Assembly: GCA_037176845.1 (NCBI GenBank)
Contig: JAYKXP010000026.1
Location: forward strand, 372,001-436,000
DNA length: 64,000 nt
Direction of reading: 5' to 3'
Source of the DNA: Paramarasmius palmivorus
Taxonomy: Eukaryota; Basidiomycota; Agaricomycetes; Agaricales; Marasmiaceae
Shown one piece after another: positions 53,375 to 64,000 of the stretch (positions are counted from its first letter, which is position 1; each line of letters begins with the position of its first letter). A model generated the notes under the pieces. The model had not been told where the DNA came from and made no database searches. It worked only from the letters and a program-made list of their open reading frames with translations. The position numbers and the translations under genes are program-made.

Positions 53375-53734
53375 GAGTGGGAGCAAATGTCCCTAGTCCG
53401 TCTTGCCGTTGGAACTTCTTCGAAAACGAAGCTATCATGACGCTGACCTTCCAAAGTAATCAACTTCAGAGTATGTAACGTTCGAGAGCATGCCTCGGTC
53501 TCGGTCTGGTATATCCACTCACGAGTCCGCTGTACCCACACGGTGACAGGAGTAACGAAGTTATTGTGCCGTTTAGAATCTGACATTCTCATAGAACGTT
53601 GTCGACAACCCCGTTCGATGTGCGACGTCGCATCAGGCTCGTTCAAGCTCAAGGAACCAATCAGAGCCATTTTGGCCCAGCTATGAATAATCTAGAAACG
53701 CTGCGAAGGGCGCTAAATTCAATTTGACCATTCA

Positions 53735-53774
53735 TGCTGACGGTGCTGATTCATCCGGCGTAAGCACCATGATG
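53735..53774 (+). promoter_or_regulatory. Promoter block shared by the two GST genes (upstream copy)
   Basis: A ~40-base block, about 130-170 bases before the first GST start codon, is nearly repeated before the second GST (55547-55586). It contains TGACGGTGC (53738-53746), fitting the pattern TGACnnnGC of the animal antioxidant response element, and ends in ACCATGATG. Confidence 0.55.
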
Positions 53775-53904
53775 CTCATGCTATTCTTCCATCGCTTCAA
53801 CAGAATAACCCCGTTACTCTCCTGGGTATAAAATGTCCACAGTGATGGTCAGATAACATCAACATCCCCTCTCATCCTCTTTCACACTCGCACACACTCT
53901 CATA

Positions 53905-54735
53905 ATGGTCTTGAAACTCTACAGTCACCCCAACTCGACCTGTGGTCTACGTGTCGCTACTGTTCTTTACGAGAAGCAAATTCCTTATGAATTCTATCCG
54001 GTGGATTTTGCCAAAGGGGAACACAAGACACCCGAATACCTCGAGAAGCAGCCATTTGGGCAGGTCCCATACATTGTGAGTGGTCCCTTGGTTCAGTGTT
54101 TTCTTTGTGTTCACTGAATTGCTTGCTTTGTAACTAGGATGACGATGGGTTCATTCTCTACGAATCCCGAGCCATCGCTCGCTATCTCGCCTCCAAATAC
54201 GCCAGCCAGGGACCCAAGCTGATTCCCGATGCCAGCGATCTCAAGAAGACCGCTCTCTTCGAGGTGGCTGCGAGCATCGAGTTTGCCGATTTTGAGCCAT
54301 TTGCAAGCAGAGCCGTCTTTGAGAACGTTTTCAAGAAGTGAGAAATCTTTGTATGGGATAGATGCACAGTTTACTGACGAACACCGTCTCGAGGTGGCGT
54401 GGACTCACCCCCGATCCCAAGGTTTTCAGCGAACTCATCGAAACTCTGGAAGCTAAATTGAAGGTTTACGAGGTTATCCTCGGAAAACATAAGTATCTCG
54501 CTGGTGATGTGCATATTCTTCACATGTTTGCATAATTGTTGCTGATAGCTCTCCCATACAGGAACTCACCCTTGCTGATCTCTTCCATCTGCCCTATGGC
54601 GCGTTGTTGAGCGTTGCAGGCAGCGACATCATGTCCAAGCAGGGTCCCAATGTTACCCGGTGGTGGAACGATATCACCTCTCGTGCATCGTGGAAGGCCG
54701 TGCAACAGGGTATTCCACCCAAGCCCACGTTCTGA
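53905..54735 (+). CDS. Glutathione S-transferase, fungal phi-type (GSTF), copy 1
   Basis: It conjugates glutathione to electrophiles or carries ligands in detoxification. Four exons (53905-54075, 54138-54337, 54394-54508, 54562-54735) give 219 residues. The thioredoxin-like N-domain reads MVLKLYSHPNSTCGLRVATV, with Ser11 in the place of the phi-class catalytic Ser. PFGQVPYI carries the cis-Pro, and DDDGFILYESRAIARYLA contains the ESRAI glutathione-binding motif. The all-helical C-domain contains ELTLADLFHLPYG and ends in WKAVQQGIPPKPTF. The gene is followed 970 bases on by a tandem paralogue, and a P450 lies next, suggesting a small detoxification neighbourhood. The phi-like call comes from motif resemblance to plant and Phanerochaete GSTF proteins. 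Confidence 0.92.
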
Positions 54736-55546
54736 ATGAAATAGGACAATGTATTGTACAAAGTGAAAGCTGGAACGAAAAGGGATTGGCCCTATCGTGT
54801 ATTGTGTATTTCGACGACACCACTAAGTGAATACGAATACAAAAGTTGAATTGAAGCGAAATTACGACTGGCGCAATATTTAGACGGGCGCTTGCAATAA
54901 TTGGAAGGTCTAGGCGCCGGTTCCTCTCTTCCCCTTCCTCGTCGGACGGCTTCTCAGCAATGACAAGTTCAAGCCCACACATTCCTGGCTAGAACCAGAA
55001 AAACACGGAACAACCCAACAATCAAGAAAAAGCTACGAGGAAGCTCCAGTGTTGAATAGCCGTGTTCGGCGTTACAATTCTTCAACGATTAGTACATACT
55101 TCAAGAGGTTCAAGTGGTGCAAACAGACTTGCTTAGACGTTTAGAAATGGTTTATTTCATGATGCGTAGCCCTCTTCACTAACCGACAAATAAATTGACA
55201 ATGCTTTCATCTATAGCTCGTCTACCTTCGTGCTCGAGCCCAATGCAAAAGACCGAATGTTCCGCTATCCACCTCACCAGGGAAGAGCTCAACATGTCTT
55301 GGGCAGCACTAGGCTGCAGCGTTGAAACCCAACATTTTCTTTGTTGCACGAGTCAGTACGACAACCATGATAGTAAGTTCACCTCTACGCTGTCGCCATC
55401 ATGCCCTTATCATTCAGCTTTCTAGCAACTCCGTTACCTCGTTCATGCCATTACTATCTCTACGTCAAGTCATCTTGAAGAGATGGCCAATCAAGGGGCA
55501 ATTTTAGGAGGATAGGTGATCGTGCAATTTGACCGCTGACCATTTG
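54736..55546. other. Spacer between the tandem GST genes
   Basis: No second GST fragment or other gene is recognisable; the ORF at 55195-55425 has no family resemblance. The last ~160 bases before 55708 resemble the corresponding promoter of copy 1, so the duplication included the promoter. Confidence 0.5.
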
Positions 55547-55586
55547 TGCTGACCGTGCTGAATCATTTGGCGTAATCACCATGATG
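55547..55586 (+). promoter_or_regulatory. Promoter block shared by the two GST genes (downstream copy)
   Basis: This is the counterpart of 53735-53774. It contains TGACCGTGC (55550-55558) at almost the same distance from the ATG (158 bases against 167) and the same ACCATGATG end. Flanking AATTTGACC is also shared. Most mismatches are single-base changes. Confidence 0.55.
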
Positions 55587-55707
55587 TACTCCAGCTAACA
55601 CTTGAATAGACCTTCATGTTCTCTCGCATATAAAAACGCCTCAGTGAAACCCAGATATGCATCAGAACCTACCCTCTACCCTCTCTCCTCTGGTAACGTA
55701 GCTTTCG

Positions 55708-56578
55708 ATGGTCCTGAAATTTTACGGGCATCCCAACACCACTTGTAGTCGGCGAGTTGCCACTATTCTCTATGAGATGCGCATTCCCTACGAATTTTAC
55801 TTCGTTGACATTGCCAAGGGTGAACAAAAGACACCTGAACATCTCGAGAAGCATCCTTTTGGCCTGGTTCCATTCATTGTGAGTAGCCTCACTCCATTTT
55901 CAAACTGCACTTGATTATGCTTCTGATCAGGATGACGACGGGTTCATACTCTACGAATCCCGAGCTATCTGCCGCTACCTTGCAATCAAATACGCCAACC
56001 AAGGCCCCAAGCTGATTCCTGATGCCAGCGATCTCAAGGCTACTGCCCTCTTTGAGCAAGCTGCATCCAGTGAAATCTACAACTTTGATTTTTTCTCGTT
56101 CAAAGCAGTTTATGAGAACGTCTTGAAGAAGTATAGGATTTCTATTTCGTGAAAAACATAGGACTAAAATTCTCCCTTGACTCAGATTACATGGACACGC
56201 TCCTGATACAAAGGCCTTCAATGAAGCCATCGAGACTCTAGACGCAAAATTGAAGGCTTACGATGCCATTCTTGGAAAGCAAAAGTATCTCGCCGGTGAT
56301 GTACGCAGCTCTTTGATTGATTCTTGTTACTTCCTGCTAATCCGCGTCTTATTTGTAGGACCTTACAGTCATAGACCTCTTTCATCTCCCCAACGGCGCG
56401 CTGTTGAGTGACGCGGGCAGCAACATCATGTCCCAGCGACTCAATGTAACCCGGTGAGTTATATAGGCTACCAAACTTGTCCGTTCATTAACTTGCGTGT
56501 AGATGGTGGAACGACATTTCTTCTCGCCCATCGTGGACGGCCGTTGCACAGGGCATTCCACCGGAACCGACTTTTTGA
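55708..56578 (+). CDS. Glutathione S-transferase, fungal phi-type, copy 2
   Basis: This tandem paralogue of the preceding GST has 218 residues in five exons (55708-55878, 55931-56130, 56186-56300, 56359-56453, 56503-56578). The first three introns fall at exactly the same positions as in copy 1; a fourth intron before WWNDISSRPSW is present only here. The motifs PFGLVPFI, DDDGFILYESRAICRYLA and DLTVIDLFHLPNG are kept. The residue at the catalytic Ser position is Thr (HPNTTC against HPNSTC in copy 1). DLTVIDLF also departs from the usual DLTLADLF. Activity may therefore be reduced or shifted to ligand binding; this is inference. Confidence 0.9.
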
Positions 56579-56651
56579 ATACATCAGGGAAGATTATTAC
56601 ACAATGTATATATACATATGGCGATAGGAGACAGCATGTCCGAACTATGAA

Positions 56652-58783
56652 TCAACTGTTCCTGATGCACTCGGCGTGTTGAGCTGAACGCGGCACAATG
56701 CTACATTCAAAAGGCTCGGGATAACTATTGATTACTTCAATGACCGGCAATAAAATTGAGTGAACTAGATACCGACCTGACAACACCTCCAAGAAACTTT
56801 GGTTCTTGCTTCTCCCTTCCTGGAGTGAAAGAGATATCGAATGTAGCGAGGATAGAGGCGATGAATATAAAGATCGAGTTTTGACCGAGCACTTTGCCAG
56901 GGCATACTCTAAAAACAGACTCGGAATTCAGCAAGCGAATAGGCACGGTGCGGCCAACACGAACCTCCTTCCGAACCCAAACAAATAAGCAAAAGGATCC
57001 GGTATTTCTGCTGAAGAGTCCAGGAATCTTTCGGGGATGAATTCATGTGGGTCGTATTGACAATTGGGAGTCAAAGCGATGGACCTGATTTTTATGTAAA
57101 TCTATTAGGGTCGGCTGAAGTAGATAGAACATCGTTAAAAATCTTACCAAACGTTGGGAATGATAATTGTACCCTTTGGAATATGATTCCCCATGTATTC
57201 GTCGTCCTCGGCAGTTCGCCTAGGTATGCCCTAGCACTGACCTCAGATAAGGTGGTAACACATGAGGCAAAGGACAAACCAAGGGAACGACAGGATGTAG
57301 GCGCATTGTTTCTTTGATCACGGCGTTGACGTACGGAAGATTCGGTAAATCGGCAATCGTTGGCATACGTTTGCCACCGAGGACACGGTCTATCTCTTCT
57401 TGCGCGAGGCGTTGCTTCTCTGGGAAACGAGCCATGGCCAGAATGAATGAAATGATTGTACCATGTGTCTGTTGGACCTGGGTCACTATAACATCCTTTG
57501 TGATCGATGCAAAGATAGCTTACGCTTTCTGTGCCAGCTGGAGTTCAAATGTCAGGGTACTCAAAATCCCTTTCGTGTTGCGGAAACCGCGGCGCACCGT
57601 TGTAAGTCGTCACCAATACCCATTTGATGGTCCTCAGTTGTTCATCTGTTAGAGTTGACCCGGCTTCGTGGGACATGAGGTCAAATGCGAGTGAAGGTCC
57701 AGCTATGCCCATTCTCTAGCGTGAAAGCGTGTTAAGCGACGAATAAAGGATAAACAATCATACCCACCCGATCTTCTTCAAAATGACTGAATGGCTGATT
57801 CAGCACCTGATATAACAGACGTCTGGTGCTCGCAACCTCTCGTTGAAAAGGAACCCATGACGGAAGATATTTGACTTATCGCACGGGATCGTAAGCATCT
57901 TGAGAAGCGATACCAAATCGTGAAAGACTCACGGACAGGTATGAGATCAGCGAGATATGCTCCAGGAAGAACCACCTTGCCCAGAATCAACATAAGTTGT
58001 TCGGCACACATGATGTGCTTCGAAAACCTATTAAACAGGTGCGAATGACTAAGAATACTGTTGCACACCTCCTGGCTATCATCAACGGAGAGCCCGTAAG
58101 TCACAGACATCACTATGCGGCCTGCAGCCCTTTTCTCGGGGTCAGTGGCAATACGCAGGAAACACGGACAATCTTACAAACGTGCAAGGGAGTGAAAGTC
58201 CTCAGGACGATCTAGCAGGCCTTTGCAAAGTAAAGTGGCTATCCGTTGTTGTGTGTTGTGATATTGTTTGACAGCAGTCGGATTGAGCGCGGTGTGAGCT
58301 AATCTACGGTGTTCTCGCCATTGGGGTCCGTGCGGCATGAATACAGTAGTCTGCCAATGTCCATTGTGAATACAGAAATCTGATGTTCTACCCAGAACAT
58401 ACCTGATCTATTCCCATTAGCTCACCGCCCACAGTCAGAATTGGGCGGTGGGAGTATATGTTTCCACGCCTGTCCAGTAAGTCATTTATGGCGTTGAGAG
58501 AGTTGAGTACAAGAACACCATTCCCCAGACCATGGAAGTAGGTAAGGTCACCTAATGTAAAAACCCGTTAACGAGATGACTGCAGGACAATGATATACAT
58601 GCCGTAATCCTCCTTCAAACGGGCGAATGCTAACCAAGGACTGTCCTTCGGTATCTGGAAGATGTTCCCGAACAATGGAATGGACGGGGGACCAGGTGGC
58701 ATACAGCGTCGAGAGCGTTTCCAAATCCGCCTCAACACCTCTAGACATGCAATAGCAGCTACTGAGACTAATCCAAAAAGCAT
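56652..58783 (-). CDS. Cytochrome P450 monooxygenase
   Basis: This is a microsomal haem-thiolate oxygenase. The N-terminal anchor [17 protein letters not shown] is followed by a basic stretch and the Pro hinge [13 protein letters not shown]. Exons then give [22 protein letters not shown] text, the WREHRR C-helix motif, and the I-helix region with a divergent AGTESV. The K-helix ExxR is in KETMRLHP, the PERF motif in FIPERF, and the haem-binding FGFGRRVCPGK is restored across an intron ending at position 56890. A last small exon supplies [13 protein letters not shown] and the stop at 56652-56654. The wording (short C-terminal SIVPRS tail) is that of the large mushroom families related to CYP5144/O-methylsterigmatocystin oxidoreductase-like enzymes. 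The substrate is unknown. It sits between a GST and a protease gene. Confidence 0.9.
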
Positions 58784-59700
58784 CGAGCTAGAGGGATTGT
58801 GGGGGAAGGAGCAAAGGCACGACACGAGAAGGGTGCGCGTTTTAAAGAATCTTCATTTAAGTTTGGGGATTTTGCTCCTAGTGTGCTGCCGATGCCGTGT
58901 TTGACGGAGTACAAGAGTGGTCTGCTGAACGACTTTTCCGCTAGAATTCCGAAGCTGATGGCACGTTTCCCTATCCTGGCCGTTATCGTTATCATTGACA
59001 GCTGGGATGCATAATGAGTATATCGAGTCCCATTTCAATGGAATATAGAAGAGTGTTAGGCGTCGAAAAGTAATTCCTAACGGGTACACGCAATATATTG
59101 ATAGCGAGCTATTAGAGAGTCGATGTCAGAGAGCTGACCTAGAGCGAGCCTGCCGAGAAATTAAACCAAGGTCACGGAAAGTGTACCATACTGAGTAAGA
59201 ACGCACCCACCGCTGACGTTTTAATTGACCGGCAAGCCTTCCCAAGACATGAGCTTCCCGTGGGTTCGCAAGTTCTTCTCTCAGAAGCTCAATAGAATAC
59301 AAAGCATGGCTGCCTCGAGGTCAAGCACAGTTGACAAGGGTCGGAAATTCGTCGGTCCATTCGCCCGTGAGAAAAGCTGACTAATACAGTTGTCATCAAG
59401 CTCGGCCAAACAGGCGCCTTGTTCTTTGTCTTTTGTCCCATTCAGGTGTCAATGCAACTATTGTTCTTATTGTTCCCTTTCCCGTAACCCTTCAGCGAAT
59501 TTAAGGGCTTTGGAACAATGGTCATGGCATTGTTACTCCAACCCTCATTCACCCGCAACCACCACGTTCCTTAGCTCCTGGTTGAGCGTCGAATTTCACG
59601 ACACCGACGATCTTTACTGACTCTAGATCACGAACAAATCTATTTTCACGAACCAGAATTGTCTGCGAAACAATACTTGATCGGCCTCAGCAAACTCGTC
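58784..59700. other. Divergent promoter between the P450 and aspartic protease copy 2
   Basis: This 917-base spacer lies between two genes read away from each other. Short ORFs have no recognisable family. No motif is called. Confidence 0.5.
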
Positions 59701-61450
59701 ATGAAATTCCAACCATTTTCGACCGCGCTAGTCGCTTCACTTGTCGTTCTTCTATTCACCGTCACCGATGCACGTCCACTTTCAAGGAGACGAGGTTCCC
59801 GCATGATCACCCTGCCTTTGAAGCCTGTCACTCGTGCTCAGCATCTCAATGACATTCACCCGCAAGTAGTAAGTCCACTGAAGTCAAGCTTCGTAGCCTT
59901 CTACTGACTCTTGATCGTAGCTTCTTCAGCAACACATCAATGCTGCTCACGTCCGCGTTTCTCAAATGACGCGTAGTCCGATGCCTTCCGAGGAGCATCT
60001 CCGAAATGAGCTCCTTAAACGCGTTGATAGCACTTCCCCTACTGAGCTCGCAGGGCGATACAGTATCCGAGGCTTGAATGCGAGACAAGATGAATGGTAA
60101 ATGGCACTCAGTTTCTAAGATAGTCAAATTGACTGAGGCACTGACAGCAATGGAACCAACCCATCTCCCAAATGCAATAACTCACTCAAGCTCAATATCA
60201 TGTACGTGCTGGTCCATTCCATGTCCTTTTACCTACTGATAGTCACTCAGAGCAAATGATGTCGGGTACTTCGCGAACATTGAACTCGGTACTCCTTCTA
60301 GAGAATTCCGCCTCTTGATGGACTCGGGTTCAGCAGATCTCTGGGTTGGAGGCGAGAACTGCCGCACGGACAAGGAAGGCGGAGGTGGCGACTGTGTGAG
60401 TTGCATGTGGTCCGATGGTTCCAGACTCTGACTTCCATCGTCTATTAGGGGCCCCACAACTTTCTCGGCTCTAATTCCTCATCATCTTTTGTCGACATGA
60501 AAGTACCTTTCGAGGTCACCTACGGAGGTGGCCACGTCGAGGGCACCAAAGTCCTCGATCGCTTTACCTTTGGTGGTCTCAGGATTCAAAACCTGCAATT
60601 TGGTGTTGCCACACTCGAGTCTGCAGACTTTTCTGGTGATGATGTCCCTTTTGACGGAATAATGGGGCTGGCGCTATCTGTAAGTTATTTTTGCTATTCT
60701 TGCAAATCAGATATGACCATTTCTTTTCATCTAGCAATTGTCTCAATTGCAGGGCCCAACACCTATCGAAACCCTTGCTGCAAGCGGCCTCATTGATGAG
60801 TCCGTCGTTTCCTACCGAATCCCTCGTCGTAAGGATAACAAGGACAACGGTGAAATCACTTTTGGGTAAGTCGAGCTTGTGATAGTTCTTACTAAAGCAA
60901 TGCTCATTCATTCTCGTAGTGGTATGGATAAGACCAAGTTTGACCAGAAGACCCTTGTTACATTACCCAACATCTCTCCCATTGGCTTCTGGGTTGCCGA
61001 AACAGACAACAGCACTGTCAACGGCAAGAAAACTGGTATCGGCAGGCGCGAGGCGCTTTTGGACACTGGTACTACCCTTTTCGCGGCTCCTCGCGCCGAT
61101 GTCGAGAAGATCCATAGCATGATCGAAGGAACCTCTACCGACGAGTTTGGTCGATTCCATCTCCCGTGTGATACCGACGCCACGGTGGCATTATCCTTCG
61201 GTGGACAGTCATTCGAGATTGATAGCAGGGACTTGACATTTGCGAATTTGGGTGACGGGGATTGTCTTTCCGGTATTGGTGTGGTGGATGGATTGGCTAA
61301 CAATTCGTGGTTGGTGAGTGGGGCGATCATTCATCTGTTATGATTTGACTGAAGTACTTTTGGATTTAGGTTGGCGATACCTTCTTAAAGAACGTTTATT
61401 TCTCTACGAACGCAAAGACGAACGAGATCTCGCTGGCAAAGCTCGTTTAA
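59701..61450 (+). CDS. Secreted A1 aspartic protease (polyporopepsin-like), copy 2
   Basis: This is a paralogue of the protease at 48800-50748. The signal peptide MKFQPFSTALVASLVVLLFT and the propeptide (RPLSRRRGS, TLPLKPVTRAQ; LLQQHINAAHVRVSQM) have an intron at the equivalent place (HPQV before LLQQHIN). The mature enzyme begins near LNIEANDVGYFANIELGTP. Its active sites are LMDSGSADLWVG and ALLDTGTTLF, with the flap VTYGGGHVEGT. The Ala/Gly-rich insert of copy 1 is absent. The end GDTFLKNVYFSTNAKTNEIS, LAKLV matches copy 1 closely and stops at 61448-61450. Eight or so short exons. Its location beside the P450 may reflect chance or a local duplication with inversion. Confidence 0.93.
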
Positions 61451-61747
61451 GGACTCACACTACATGGACTGCATTGGAACTCCTAGGACTCTCTCAACTC
61501 TTCAACTGTATCAATAACTCCTTGGCTGTATTGTACGGACATGCGCTAATCCGAGCTGAAATGTATTGGTATCATAGCTTATACTTACACTACGCATCTA
61601 ATCAATGAATGTACAACCACAAGTTCTTTCTTTGTTCGCAGCGTAGATAGTTACCGTGTACACACCTTGTTACAAATACAGGTTTTACGACTACTATGTC
61701 CATTTTTCATACCTGGGCCCCACAATAAAGTTAAACCTTTCCTTCGC

Positions 61748-63803
<2,056 letters not shown>

Positions 63804-64000
63804 GGTGGTAATGGTGAAAGAACGGATCAGAGACGCGACATTCGTGCAGGGTACCTATATATACCTAGAACTATCTCAAGGGGTGATAACGGAAGCCGGC
63901 ATTAGATTCCTAAGACGGAACATGCTTGTGAATGCCATCGATAGCGCGTGCGGCGTCCCAGTGACGGAGCATACAATCCTACCATTGGGATCAAGAAGAA

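Overview
The window looks like nuclear DNA of a basidiomycete fungus, most likely an agaricomycete (mushroom-forming lineage). The genes are closely spaced and cut by many GT-AG introns of about 48-60 bases. The gene set also points there: a Tri5-type sesquiterpene synthase, polyporopepsin-like aspartic proteases, plant-phi-like fungal GSTs, a group-specific bZIP and a GAF hybrid histidine kinase. There is no bacterial-style organisation, rRNA, tRNA or CRISPR array that I can see. The species cannot be named. Exon structures were rebuilt by eye from splice signals, reading phase and family motifs. For most multi-exon genes given with a protein length, the exon lengths sum to a multiple of three.

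Layout: 0-2 kb holds the 3' end of a membrane protein and a terpene synthase. About 3.9-17.3 kb is a minus-strand run: a coiled-coil protein ending in a J-like segment, a Myb/SANT-like protein, a large MYST histone acetyltransferase with tandem PHD fingers and AT-hooks, a secreted type-B carboxylesterase, and homocitrate synthase (lysine biosynthesis). 17.8-25.3 kb is one very large hybrid histidine kinase. 25.3-27.6 kb is gene-poor. 27.6-33 kb is a divergent pair, dolichol kinase and uracil-DNA glycosylase. 33.8-34.9 kb is a bZIP factor, followed by a 3 kb gene-poor stretch. 38-46.8 kb is a dense housekeeping block: branchpoint-binding protein, an NSUN5/Rcm1-type rRNA methyltransferase, a type-A J-protein, a coiled-coil protein and a CHY zinc-finger protein. 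47.3-63.8 kb is richer in secreted and metabolic genes: a single-pass membrane protein, two paralogous aspartic proteases in opposite orientation, a peroxisomal-type enoyl-CoA hydratase/isomerase, a complex I subunit, two tandem GSTs, a cytochrome P450, and delta-1-pyrroline-5-carboxylate dehydrogenase.

Most genes are conserved single-copy functions. The less ordinary observations are mostly about gene architecture and small residue changes. The J-protein start codon is split by an intron and its HPD motif crosses a 6-base microexon. The CHY gene has a 5-base first coding exon. UNG has His at the usual DNA-intercalating Leu. The two GST promoters share a ~40-base block containing TGACnnnGC, and the second GST has Thr for the expected catalytic Ser. 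The last intron of dolichol kinase is long (260 bases). I found no clear evidence for an entirely new biological system; the shared GST promoter block and the J-protein splicing are the best leads.
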